A DNA stretch of 35,413 bases, taken from contig NZ_MBPN01000052.1 of assembly GCF_001695625.1 (NCBI RefSeq), forward strand, positions 1 through 35,413, in the 5' to 3' direction. This document shows, piece by piece, positions 8,111 to 16,698 of the stretch. A program made the translations under genes and the position numbers. Source of the DNA: Pseudomonas defluvii. GTDB taxonomy: Bacteria > Pseudomonadota > Gammaproteobacteria > Pseudomonadales > Pseudomonadaceae. How positions within the stretch are numbered: position 1 is the stretch's first letter; every line of letters begins with the position of its first letter. The notes under the pieces were generated by a model. The model was not told the origin of the DNA and did not search any database. It saw only the letters and a list, made by a program, of their open reading frames with translations.

Positions 8111-8461
8111 ATGTTGCGTAAGGCTTTTTTACCTTTCCTTTTCATCGCCATCTCACAATCGGCGTGGTCGTTCGGCGAGATGAAAAGTCTAGAAGGGTCG
8201 ACGGTTTTACTATCTGGGGACATAGAGAAAGTTTCCTGCCCAGCCTTTGGAAAATACGATTGCCTGACCTTTCCGAACAATTTGTACAAGTTCAGCCTTC
8301 AGAACATTTGCTTCACCACCAACATCACCTGCGGCTATGACTGCAAAGGGTTCATTGCGGATAAGCAGGGTACTCGCTCTCTCTACGTGCTCGGCTCCGC
8401 CTACAACAGGGAACTGGAAATGGATGGATTTACCCAATTCCAGTGCCCAGCCTTGTATTAA
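8111..8461 (+). CDS. Secreted six-cysteine small protein (moron)
   Basis: A 116-residue protein on the strand opposite to all surrounding late genes. A Sec signal peptide is clear: MLRK, a hydrophobic core AFLPFLFIAI, then SQSAWS with cleavage probable after S20. The mature ~96 residues hold six cysteines (43, 51, 67, 74, 78, 112), suggesting three disulfides and a periplasmic or exported fold. AAGGA lies about 10 nt before the ATG. Its stop shares the palindromic TTAA with the stop of the convergent 639-aa gene. It is AT-richer than its neighbours. It is not recognised by family. A lysogenic-conversion role such as receptor masking or superinfection exclusion is inference. Confidence 0.8.
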   Translation: MLRKAFLPFLFIAISQSAWSFGEMKSLEGSTVLLSGDIEKVSCPAFGKYDCLTFPNNLYKFSLQNICFTTNITCGYDCKGFIADKQGTRSLYVLGSAYNRELEMDGFTQFQCPALY

Positions 8462-10377
8462 AAACCTCGCTGCAGGAAACAAGCGGTAGCAGCAGCAAAC
8501 CCTCGGGCATCCTGTTGGGCGGCACGGATATCGGAATCTGCCTGGGCCAGTAGTTCACGCGCGGAAATGGTCACCGGCTTGCCGTCAGCATCCATCGCTC
8601 CCGTGGCCAAGTGCATATCATCCATGCGTGCCAGAACCTCATTAGCCAGTTGGATGGTGGGATCGGTATCGATCTGGCTGGGGCCTGCAAGGTCTGTTGC
8701 ATCTTTTGCCGGTTGCGATGCAGTTTCAGCGCCTGGTGTTGCGGGTTTCGCCTGATTTGATGCAGGTTTCGCCTCTGGCGTTGCAGGCTGTTGCGCAGGT
8801 GTTGCACGTTTCGGTGCACCGATATCCAGCGCCACAGGCTCCGGACGAGGCTGCAAGGCATCCTGCTCAGCCATCAGCCGGGCGATTTCCTGTCGCGCGA
8901 CCTGGGCGATATTGACCCGGTTGCCCTCGGCCACGCCGGTGGCCAGCGGCTTCGGCTCGAACCCTTTGGCGATATCGTCGGCCCGCGACTCCATGCGCTC
9001 CTGCAGGCGCCGCGGGATCTCACCGCGCTGGATGGCTGCCAGCTCACCCCGGGCAAGCTCGGCAGTCCTGTTGCCCTGCAGCGAATCCTCCAGGGTCGTG
9101 ACACGCTCCGTCAGCTGCTGCCGCTCCTGCTCGAGCGCCTGCTTGGCCGAGGCCTCTGCACGCTTGCGGCTCTGGCCCTGCTGTTGGAATTCCTTGGCGC
9201 GGTCGCGGAAGGTGGCGTCCAGGCCATCCAGCGAGCGCTGCACACCGGCCAGCTCAGCGCGAACATCGGCCACGTTCGGCAGTGCGCCGGCCGCCTCTGC
9301 CTCCAGTTCCTGGCGGGCGACGGGCTCCAGTTCCTGGCGGGCAGTTTCCAGCGCCTGCTCGCGGGTAGGCGCCACCGGCCTTGGCTCATCAGTACCGCGC
9401 AGAAACTCAGCAGCGTGGATGCTATCGGGCAATACCACTGGTTCGCCACGGCTGATCTGACTGATAGCCGTGCGTAGCGCTTCTTGGTGAGCGACGGCCG
9501 ACCGGGGATTGATCGGCGCACCTGGTGCAGTATCTACGTCGAAGTGCTGGGTGGTTCGCTCGGCAAGAGCAGCATCTACCTGCTCGGTGGTGGGTCGGCG
9601 CATACCGGCACGACCGATGCCAAAGAATGCAGCCCCGAGAATAGCGTCGGTGGCCAGCGCAGTACCGTCCATAACCTTGTACTGCGCGGCCTGCGCTGTG
9701 TAGCCGCCGCTCTCTAGGATGGCAGCGGTAGCACCACGGCCCGCCATTCCCAATCCAATGTTCGCGCCTACGGCAATTGCCGCATCTCCCAGTACCGGGC
9801 CGACAAACCGGGCGGCAGGCAAGATCGCACCCACCCCCACGGTACCGGCATCGATCAAGCCCTTGAGGGTTGCGGTTCCCTCGTCGATCCCTTCAGCCAT
9901 GGCGACCTGCTTGCTGCTATAACCTGCAGGCGCACCAGCTGCGACAGCGCCACCAACAACACCACCCATTACGGTACCGGCGACAGTACGCGGCAGGACG
10001 GCTGCGGCCTCGCCCAGGATCTGACCGACAACACCGACTTCAGCAGGATCAGGGCGCAGCTCCATGACCTCTTGGGCGGTGCCCTTCCCCAGCGTTTCCT
10101 GGCTCGATCGCTCGGCGCTGGTGACATCCGGGGTACCACCGAACTTCGGTTCAGGCAGCAACACGCTGGCTGCCGTATCCAAACCAGTCTGCCAGAGCGA
10201 GCTGAAACCGGACTCGACCGCCGAGCTTGCCTCAAGCCCACCACGCAATAGGCCAGGGCCGATAACGTCAAGAGCGCCCGTAAAGGCGCCTGGCTCAAGT
10301 CGTTCGGTAGTTCTGTCCAGGCGCTGCTCTTGGCTCGCTACCTCACCCTCGTCGACCATTCCATCAAGCCAGCTCAC
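8458..10377 (-). CDS. Internal virion protein (core/ejection)
   Basis: 639 residues, starting with GTG in a GTGA overlap with the preceding core gene. The first half is Gly/Ala-rich with several amphipathic or hydrophobic segments (e.g. TVAGTVMGGVVGGAVAAGAP, ATDAILGAAFFGIGRAG), as in ejection proteins that cross membranes. From about 330 to 500 a long charged coiled coil follows. A Pro/Ala/Lys/Thr-rich low-complexity linker (about 530-575) precedes a short helical tail. Its position between the gp15-like and gp16-like genes makes it one of the DNA-ejectosome components. No enzymatic motif is seen. Confidence 0.75.
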   Translation of the reverse strand: MSWLDGMVDEGEVASQEQRLDRTTERLEPGAFTGALDVIGPGLLRGGLEASSAVESGFSSLWQTGLDTAASVLLPEPKFGGTPDVTSAERSSQETLGKGTAQEVMELRPDPAEVGVVGQILGEAAAVLPRTVAGTVMGGVVGGAVAAGAPAGYSSKQVAMAEGIDEGTATLKGLIDAGTVGVGAILPAARFVGPVLGDAAIAVGANIGLGMAGRGATAAILESGGYTAQAAQYKVMDGTALATDAILGAAFFGIGRAGMRRPTTEQVDAALAERTTQHFDVDTAPGAPINPRSAVAHQEALRTAISQISRGEPVVLPDSIHAAEFLRGTDEPRPVAPTREQALETARQELEPVARQELEAEAAGALPNVADVRAELAGVQRSLDGLDATFRDRAKEFQQQGQSRKRAEASAKQALEQERQQLTERVTTLEDSLQGNRTAELARGELAAIQRGEIPRRLQERMESRADDIAKGFEPKPLATGVAEGNRVNIAQVARQEIARLMAEQDALQPRPEPVALDIGAPKRATPAQQPATPEAKPASNQAKPATPGAETASQPAKDATDLAGPSQIDTDPTIQLANEVLARMDDMHLATGAMDADGKPVTISARELLAQADSDIRAAQQDARGFAAATACFLQRGF

Positions 10378-12398
10378 TTAGCTACCCCCACGTTAACGAT
10401 CATCGGTTCATTGGTCTTCGGGTCTACCTGAATACGACCCGCGTTCAGCAGGTAGTAAGCGCCCTCCTTGCCCGGTACCGGCGACATAGGCATGTCCTCC
10501 AGCTGGCCGATGGGAAACTCAGTACGCTTGGCCAGGCCTTCCAGTTCGATGTCCACGATCTTGCCGAAGTTGCTGTCGGACATGCCGTAGGGCTTCACGA
10601 CCTTGGCGCCAGCACGCTCTGCAATGCCACCAGTGATCATGTCGACAGCAGCCTGGGCCGTCTTGCTATCGAGGTCATCTCCCGCTTCATAGCTCAAGCC
10701 CTTCGACGTAGCGGTACCCACGTACAGCGCTTTGAAGCCTTGGTAAGCCTGCTCCCGCTGCTGTGTACCTGGTTGTAGTAAGTTGCCGACATGCTCGTCG
10801 AATGCGGCGCGGAGCATGTCTTCCTTGGGCTGAGGCGTGGACTTATCCGCCAGAACCTTCTGACCGAGTAGCAGCATCTTGGGCACGTCGGTACCGTCGG
10901 CTCCTTTGAGCCCACGGAACTGCGCCATGCCGGCCAGAACGGTGACCGGTTGATCTGCCGCCAGCGACTTGGCCGTTGCAGCAAAGTCGGCGCCTGTAGG
11001 GGCTGCTTTGGCCAAGGCACCAAAGATCTGCAGCTTGGTGTTGTCGTCGGCCTGGAGTAGAGCTGCTTTCAGCATGGTCTGCTCACCCTCCTTCAGAGGT
11101 ACCCTGGCAACCTCTGGGCCATAGGCCTTACGCATTGCGTTAACAGTGTCGTAGCGCCCGCCCAACTGCTCGACTAAGCGCTGCTGACCTTCTGGCGTGC
11201 TGATACCGCTGATATCCAGCGGCTCGACGTCGGCACCGGTACGCATAGAGTTGAAGGTCAATGGATCTTCCTTCATCAACTTGACGTTGCTTTCGATGGC
11301 TGACTGCAAGCGATTGAGGTTGGTGACTTGGGCGACACTCCCGCCGTTGGTCGCCAGTTGCTGGCGCTGTTTATCCAGGTACTGCTGCTGCTCCAGGATC
11401 GGCAGGCGTAAAACCTGCTGTACCTGGTTCATCTCTGCAATGCGGGTTTTGTACTCGCCAGCAGCCGAGGTACCAGACAGGCCAGCCTGCCAGCGCTGCT
11501 GCTCTGCTGGCGAAGGTGGAATGCCCGTGGCGGCCTGCCTGTCCATCTGGGTCAGGATGCGCTCTGCCTTCATTTCACGCATTTCAGCCTGGCGCTGGTT
11601 GTGTTCCTTCACCTGGTAGATGCGACCGGTGACAGTGTTCAGCAACTTGTTGCGTTTCTCAGGATCAAGCTTCTTGGCGTAGAACCCATCTTCGGCAGTC
11701 AGGTCGTGCTCGATCTGCTGAAGGTTGCCGAGCCCATCACGTGCAGCAACCACCCGCTGGGTGGCATGGGTAGTCCAATTGGAGTCCTTGAACTCCTGTT
11801 TCTTGGAGGTCCACATTTCGCCATAGGCCAGACGCCCGGCGATGTCGATGTCTTCGGCATCCATGCGGGCGTTGATCTGATCGATGTTTGCGCCGGGCAT
11901 GGCTGCATCCTTGCCCAGCATGTCCATGCGTATAGCCAGATCGCCCTGCGCAGCATCCTTGCGAGCGGCAATGGACAGGTTCCTGATGGTGTCCAATCCC
12001 TGGATCTGGAAGTGCTTGGCCGAAATTCCAAGCCCTTCTTGCTCTGCCTCGTCCAAGCCAGGACTGGTGATCGGGTCAAGCTTGGAAACAGCACCCGCAT
12101 AGGCTTCTTCAAGTTTGTCGTAGGTGATTTTTCCCAGCCTCACCTGCTCAGCCAAATCGGTGGTTATGGTTGAGATTTGGGTTTTATGCTCGAGCAGAGC
12201 GTTGTTGGCCTTAACCCTGGCAAGGGCTTTGTTCTCCCTGGTCTGCTGATCCATCACAGTCAATGCGACGTTCTGGACTGCATTACCGGCCTGCTGGAGG
12301 CCTCGACCCTGACCGCTGGCATCACCGGTTATCACCCTGTTCTGCTGAGCCTCAGGGAGTACACGGGAAATACCTGGCCCCGTTGGAATCCTCATCAA
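10374..12398 (-). CDS. Internal virion protein, T7 gp15-like position
   Basis: 674 residues, almost wholly helical and rich in Gln, Glu, Lys and Ala, with no membrane segment or enzymatic signature. It sits second in the core block, translationally coupled at both ends (4-nt overlap with the upstream gp14-like gene, 4-nt overlap with the 639-aa gene). T7 gp15 (747 residues) has the same place and character and forms part of the inner core and periplasmic conduit. Homology at sequence level is not certain from reading alone; the call is by synteny and composition. Confidence 0.76.
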   Translation of the reverse strand: MMRIPTGPGISRVLPEAQQNRVITGDASGQGRGLQQAGNAVQNVALTVMDQQTRENKALARVKANNALLEHKTQISTITTDLAEQVRLGKITYDKLEEAYAGAVSKLDPITSPGLDEAEQEGLGISAKHFQIQGLDTIRNLSIAARKDAAQGDLAIRMDMLGKDAAMPGANIDQINARMDAEDIDIAGRLAYGEMWTSKKQEFKDSNWTTHATQRVVAARDGLGNLQQIEHDLTAEDGFYAKKLDPEKRNKLLNTVTGRIYQVKEHNQRQAEMREMKAERILTQMDRQAATGIPPSPAEQQRWQAGLSGTSAAGEYKTRIAEMNQVQQVLRLPILEQQQYLDKQRQQLATNGGSVAQVTNLNRLQSAIESNVKLMKEDPLTFNSMRTGADVEPLDISGISTPEGQQRLVEQLGGRYDTVNAMRKAYGPEVARVPLKEGEQTMLKAALLQADDNTKLQIFGALAKAAPTGADFAATAKSLAADQPVTVLAGMAQFRGLKGADGTDVPKMLLLGQKVLADKSTPQPKEDMLRAAFDEHVGNLLQPGTQQREQAYQGFKALYVGTATSKGLSYEAGDDLDSKTAQAAVDMITGGIAERAGAKVVKPYGMSDSNFGKIVDIELEGLAKRTEFPIGQLEDMPMSPVPGKEGAYYLLNAGRIQVDPKTNEPMIVNVGVAK

Positions 12399-12910
12399 CC
12401 ATTCCCTCCTACACCAGCAGCCTTACCGTTGCTGCCCGCAGAGGCCTTCCAGTTGGAATACCCCATGAACCCCTGAGCAGTACCACCGAGGACCGTACCT
12501 GCAGCTTGCATGTTGGCCGACGACTGGGCCTGCCTCCCAGCCAACGATATGTTGCTGGCATCGACATAGCCGCGCTTCCGCTGGTTTTCGCCGTTGAAGA
12601 TAGTCATCGCGGCATCTTCTTCCGCGTTCTTGTAGATCTCTTCGTTGATGTTTACGGCGGTACCGGCACCAACCTCAACACCAGAAGCCGCAAGTGCGGC
12701 ATTAGCCTCACCTGCCTGGATGCGTGCCATTTTCCTGATGCGGTCGGCCTGCACGACAGCAGCGCTGGCTGCGTTGTCTGCATCGATTTGGGCCTGATCT
12801 GATTGAGCATCGGCGGTTAGCTTGGCCTGCCTGCCTTGCTGGACCGATGAGTAAGCCGACATTGCTGTACCTGCCACCAGCGCAGTGACCAGAGCAACTT
12901 CAACACCCAT
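12395..12910 (-). CDS. Internal virion protein, T7 gp14-like
   Basis: 171 residues with an N-terminal hydrophobic segment (VALVTALVAGTAMSAYSSVQ), followed by a long polar helix rich in Gln, Asp and Ala (QGRQAKLTADAQSDQAQIDA). It ends in a Gly/Ser-rich tail. A gp14-type protein inserts in the outer membrane during ejection and has just this layout and size (T7 gp14, 196 residues). It is the first of three adjacent core proteins and follows the GNAT gene by 2 nt. Confidence 0.8.
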   Translation of the reverse strand: MGVEVALVTALVAGTAMSAYSSVQQGRQAKLTADAQSDQAQIDADNAASAAVVQADRIRKMARIQAGEANAALAASGVEVGAGTAVNINEEIYKNAEEDAAMTIFNGENQRKRGYVDASNISLAGRQAQSSANMQAAGTVLGGTAQGFMGYSNWKASAGSNGKAAGVGGNG

Positions 12911-12912
12911 GG

Positions 12913-13356
12913 TTAGATCTCCATCTTGAAAAGTGGGCCAGCTTCACGAAAGCCAAGGTGGCGATACAGTCGCGCCGTACCTTCGACGTTCATGGCAGTG
13001 GTGATGCCCATATGAATCTGCTTGGCGCCCTTGATCCTGGCCCACTCCTTGAAGGTTAGGATCAGGCGGGATGCAAGGATCCCTTGTCGCCGCCCTGGTT
13101 CGATAAACACGGAATAGTCGTAGGCAATCAGGTCATTGCTGAACCACTGCTCAGCAACAGCACCGGCGAAACCGCCAACAACCTTGCCGTCAACTTCAGC
13201 AGCGAACACAACGCCTAAACCGTCGATCAGGGCACGGAGGTGCTTTTCGACCTTCTCGGCGGAATAGCCCGCCTCGGAATAGCAGCTGGTTTCGTGCAAC
13301 AGGGTGCCAAGCTCAACCAAGCGTGGAACATCATCATGGGTTGCGGGCCGAATCAT
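12913..13356 (-). CDS. GNAT-family acetyltransferase-like protein at T7 gp13 position
   Basis: 147 residues with a GNAT fold: MIRPATHDDVPRLVELG at the N-terminus, VVGGFAGAVAEQ (beta4), a PGRRQGILASRLI loop-helix in place of the acetyl-CoA pyrophosphate motif, and a LYRHLGFREAGPLFKMEI C-terminus. The canonical R/QxxGxG/A loop is degraded (RRQGIL), which may reduce catalysis. It lies between tail tubular B and the gp14-like gene, exactly where T7 carries gene 13, needed for core assembly. Many T7-like phages have a GNAT-like protein there. A structural or assembly role is likely, and acetylation of a host target cannot be excluded. Confidence 0.85.
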   Translation of the reverse strand: MIRPATHDDVPRLVELGTLLHETSCYSEAGYSAEKVEKHLRALIDGLGVVFAAEVDGKVVGGFAGAVAEQWFSNDLIAYDYSVFIEPGRRQGILASRLILTFKEWARIKGAKQIHMGITTAMNVEGTARLYRHLGFREAGPLFKMEI

Positions 13357-13364
13357 TGGGCACC

Positions 13365-15533
13365 TCAGTCGTTGATTGTGATTTTCTTGATGACGCAGAG
13401 CAGGTGGAACGGCAGCGGCTGGTCTTGGACAATTTCGACCGAGGCCTTACCGCGCTCCCAGCCCAGGTTCTCCAGTCGATGATCCCCGGTGAACAATGGC
13501 GCTGGCTTGTCCAAGACACCGACACCAAGGTTGCGAAATGCGATGGTTTGGCCGTTTACCTTGCAGCCGGTGGTTTCCAGAAACCGCAAAGTGATCTCAC
13601 CCACGCGCATGCTGTTGCCCTGGGCGCTGCCGGTGCCGCCCTGAACCTCAGGCGTCAATGTTTTGATGCGGGTGGTGAACGGCAAACCAGCCTGAATGTT
13701 GAAGGCCGCTCTCGGGAGAGTGATCTGGCCGCCAGTGACGACCTGCTGTTGCATGACAACACCGTCCGCGACGATGTCGAGGGTCTTGCCTTCCAGATGA
13801 TTCAGGCCGGACCAGACCGACTTTCCGGCTTCGCTGGCGCCGAAGATGCCGCAATCAACCTGACAGCCATCAGTGAAGCGCTCGATGTAGCGTACGTTCT
13901 GGCCGTTGATGGTGCGGCGCACAACCGCGAACACTTGATCCCCGTCCTCGGTGGGAATCGAAGCAACCGACTCGAAAGCACCATCAGTGATCTGGCGGGC
14001 CCAGCCGACCACATCCTGGTCACGGTCGACTGTCATGGTCGCCATCACACCGTCAGCGCGGGCCATAAACAGAATCGACTCCTGCTCTTGCTGATAGGCC
14101 ATCGAGACGATGCCCGACTTCGTAGCGTGCTCGGACAGCACGGACATATCCGGCGAGCCATACGCGTCGGAATCGTACTTGTAGGCCATAGCCCGCAGCT
14201 TTCGATTGGAGCGCTGGACGAAATACAGCTCGTTGCCGATCCGTACAGGCCGCACCTTGTTGCAACCGTACACCGACTGGTTTTTTACCTGGATGTTGGT
14301 CGGTGTGATGGGCTTTTCGACGCCACCGGTCAAACTGAACTCACCGCCGTAGGTAAGCGCGATCAAGACCTTGACCTGAGCCAAGTGGGAGACTGGGTTG
14401 ATCTGGTCGGAAGCGACAGTGAACGACATTGCATCGTCGTCCTTGGTGCCCAGCTCGAAATTCAGGTACTCGCCGGTACGGCTGAGCCATACGGTTTGGG
14501 GATAGTTCGGCGATCCCGCGCAGGCTAGGCGCTGCTCGTACAACGTACCGGTAGCTGGATACCCATTCACCGCATCCCAAACTGGCGATTCGAGCGACCA
14601 CGCGTTAGCCGTGGATGCTACTGCAGATGTGAGCGCAGCTTTGATGATGCCTTTGACGATAGTTGAGCTTGTGTACGCCGTGATCTGGACAAGCCCCTCA
14701 TTGATCTTGACGTACTTGCCCACATCCGTAGGACGCCAGCCTGCGGCACTGAGCGTCATAGTGATGGCCTTACCCACAGGATCTTTTGCGCTTGGCGTAT
14801 TGCTGGTCTGTGGCGACAAGCTCAACTCCCAGTTGGCAATCGCAGTGCCCGCGAACGCAACGACCACCTCAACGGTGGCCACTGTGGCGCTGGTGACTGT
14901 GGTCACCTCGGCAATTCCTCCGCCAGCGGCAATTTGCCGACCAACATCAGACGCCAGGAAGGCGCCGGCCGAAGAGGTGAACGTGCGCCCTGTGCCTACA
15001 GAGGCATCGGAAATGGTCGCGGACGTGCTGAACTTAATGCCGGCCTCAGCAAACGGTGTCGTAACGAACGGCGCCGGGGCCAGAGTCCATGCAGTATTGG
15101 TGACCCGACGTAGGCGATGGATTGGCACCATGGGGTGGAACAGAAACATGGTGTCAGCGCCCTGCACGTATTCCAGCTGAGCAAGCATGTCCTGTGTGTA
15201 TGGACTGACCAGTTCAAGCGGAACGCCCGGAGCGCTCTCGATTGGGTCGCCATTAGGGTAGAAAAGTCGCACGTACAGGTCACCGAACTCGACCATGTAG
15301 GCCTGCTCAGTGTTGAACACGTAAGGGATCAGGATTGCCTTTTTGTCGTGGAACTTGGCCGCAGCGCAATGCAGCGTGCCATATCGGCGCATCGCCCCAC
15401 CGTGCACAACTGGCCACGCATTCTCCATGGTCATGGCGCCGTTCTGGTACCGAGCGATATCGACACGACCATACATCCGCGGGGAAATCTCACCAGCAGT
15501 GAAATTGGTCTGGATCAGTGTGAACCTGGCCAT
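13365..15533 (-). CDS. Tail tubular protein B, T7 gp12-like nozzle
   Basis: 722 residues; T7 gp12 has 794. The start ARFTLIQTNFTAGEISPRMY is a family hallmark, followed by YQNGAMTMENAWPVVHGGAM and TEQAYMVEFGD. Beta-rich inserts fill the middle. The nozzle forms the distal, closed part of the short tail and carries the fibres with the gp11-like adaptor. The start codon overlaps the stop of the gp11-like gene (TGATG), showing translational coupling, a stoichiometric pair. Confidence 0.93.
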   Translation of the reverse strand: MARFTLIQTNFTAGEISPRMYGRVDIARYQNGAMTMENAWPVVHGGAMRRYGTLHCAAAKFHDKKAILIPYVFNTEQAYMVEFGDLYVRLFYPNGDPIESAPGVPLELVSPYTQDMLAQLEYVQGADTMFLFHPMVPIHRLRRVTNTAWTLAPAPFVTTPFAEAGIKFSTSATISDASVGTGRTFTSSAGAFLASDVGRQIAAGGGIAEVTTVTSATVATVEVVVAFAGTAIANWELSLSPQTSNTPSAKDPVGKAITMTLSAAGWRPTDVGKYVKINEGLVQITAYTSSTIVKGIIKAALTSAVASTANAWSLESPVWDAVNGYPATGTLYEQRLACAGSPNYPQTVWLSRTGEYLNFELGTKDDDAMSFTVASDQINPVSHLAQVKVLIALTYGGEFSLTGGVEKPITPTNIQVKNQSVYGCNKVRPVRIGNELYFVQRSNRKLRAMAYKYDSDAYGSPDMSVLSEHATKSGIVSMAYQQEQESILFMARADGVMATMTVDRDQDVVGWARQITDGAFESVASIPTEDGDQVFAVVRRTINGQNVRYIERFTDGCQVDCGIFGASEAGKSVWSGLNHLEGKTLDIVADGVVMQQQVVTGGQITLPRAAFNIQAGLPFTTRIKTLTPEVQGGTGSAQGNSMRVGEITLRFLETTGCKVNGQTIAFRNLGVGVLDKPAPLFTGDHRLENLGWERGKASVEIVQDQPLPFHLLCVIKKITIND

Positions 15534-16120
15534 CAGCGCCCTGCCCCAAGTCGAGCAGCCAAGAGGCGTTCATCGCCCAACGTCTGGGGTGGGTCTTCCT
15601 GGCCATCCACTGCCTTGGCAATTTTCAGCGCCCGCTCCAGTTTCATCTCACGGGAGTCACGCTCCGATGTCGACTGCGTGATCGGATAGGCCAAAACAGC
15701 GGCCATAGCGACGGTCATCAGATCAATCAGGTGTGAGTCCCAAGAGCTCTCCACTTCATTGCGGAAGACATAGCGCAGCTCCAGCACGGTTGTATCGGCC
15801 TGAATGGATCGACCTTCCACCAAGTAATCGATCTGCATCCCACCGGTACCGACCTCAAGCACGCGCAGGCAGTCGGCAGGCAGCTCAAAGGCGTGGGAGT
15901 AGCCAAATGCTGGGGCAACTGCGTCAGGCGCCAGCACGATACGCTTGATACAGCAGTTCCAAGGATGGGCACGCAGCATGGTGTCGCGCTGCGAGGGATA
16001 GAGGTTTGCGCAGAGCTTCGCCCGGTCCAGGTTCACCTGGTCGGCAAAGTCGTTGATGGTCTGAGCACCGAGCATCAACAGCGCGTTGGAGCAAATTGAA
16101 ACGCCGGTAGCCATCGTCAT
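15533..16120 (-). CDS. Tail tubular protein A, T7 gp11-like adaptor
   Basis: 195 residues, matching T7 gp11 (196). The family pattern is plain: SICSNALLMLGAQTINDF, then CANLYPSQRDTMLRAHPWNC and a LPADCLRVLEV segment. It joins portal to nozzle and provides a fibre binding site. The ATG at 16120 is chosen because CGGAG stands 9 nt upstream; an in-frame ATG further out (16153) falls inside the terminator hairpin and is less likely. It is the first gene after the intrinsic terminator behind the capsid block. Confidence 0.93.
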   Translation of the reverse strand: MTMATGVSICSNALLMLGAQTINDFADQVNLDRAKLCANLYPSQRDTMLRAHPWNCCIKRIVLAPDAVAPAFGYSHAFELPADCLRVLEVGTGGMQIDYLVEGRSIQADTTVLELRYVFRNEVESSWDSHLIDLMTVAMAAVLAYPITQSTSERDSREMKLERALKIAKAVDGQEDPPQTLGDERLLAARLGAGR

Positions 16121-16137
16121 ACTTTGTGTCTCCGGAT

Positions 16138-16163
16138 AAAAAGACCGGGGCACAAGGCCCCGG
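16138..16163 (-). terminator. Intrinsic terminator behind the capsid genes
   Basis: On the minus strand: CCGGGGC, 5-nt loop, GCCCCGG, then TCTTTTT. Strong 7-bp GC stem with a U-tract, lying between the 153-aa structural gene and the gp11-like gene. It occupies the relative place of the T7 late terminator after gene 10, so it may lower tail-gene transcription relative to capsid. Confidence 0.85.
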
Positions 16164-16193
16164 AAAGGTGGTTCGCCATCCGTGGCAGCGCGG

Positions 16194-16655
16194 TTAGTTC
16201 TGGCCGGCGTACTGCGCTACCAAGGTGATGACCTGGCCAGCCTGAAGGGCTGCACCAGCCACCGTGGAAAGCAGTTCACTTTGATCGGTGGGCAAGCCCT
16301 GCTGAGCAACGCTGACCTCGAACAGTGCACCGTTAGCAAACTGGGCCTCGGCCACAGCGTTACCAGCAGCAGCCACTGAGGTGGCAGCCAGATAGCGAGC
16401 CTGCGACACCGGATCACCCAGGTTGAGGGTGGAAGACGCGGCACCGGCTGCGAAATACAGCTTGGTACCGGGCATGAGGCGTGCACCGAACGGCAGAAAG
16501 CCCCACGAGATCTTGTCGCCGATGGCCAGGCCACCAGCCGGAACGGTGAAGGTACTGACCAGAATCTGGATATCTGCGCCCTGCAGGTTCGGTTTCACCA
16601 ACTGTTGAGGAAGCGCAGCACGGGCGGCGGCGACGGATGCGTTTACGGTTGCCAT
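16194..16655 (-). CDS. Small structural protein after capsid, unrecognised
   Basis: 153 residues, Ala/Gly/Val-rich and beta-like (SWGFLPFGARLMPGTKLYFA, TLNLGDPVSQARYLAATSV), without membrane segments. It lies 43 nt downstream of the major capsid gene and ahead of the terminator, so it would be made at high level with the capsid. A head decoration or minor head protein is the best guess from position and composition. I do not recognise a named family. The ATG at 16655 has GGAG 6 nt upstream. Confidence 0.72.
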   Translation of the reverse strand: MATVNASVAAARAALPQQLVKPNLQGADIQILVSTFTVPAGGLAIGDKISWGFLPFGARLMPGTKLYFAAGAASSTLNLGDPVSQARYLAATSVAAAGNAVAEAQFANGALFEVSVAQQGLPTDQSELLSTVAGAALQAGQVITLVAQYAGQN

Positions 16656-16698
16656 GGTTTGGCTCCTAAATCTGGGAAGAGGTAAAGGCCAAAGCCGC

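Noticed and set aside
13323..14528. 401-codon plus-strand open frame
   Set aside because: Antisense to the gp12-like gene, which has clear homology and coupling; GC-rich codon use opens shadow frames.
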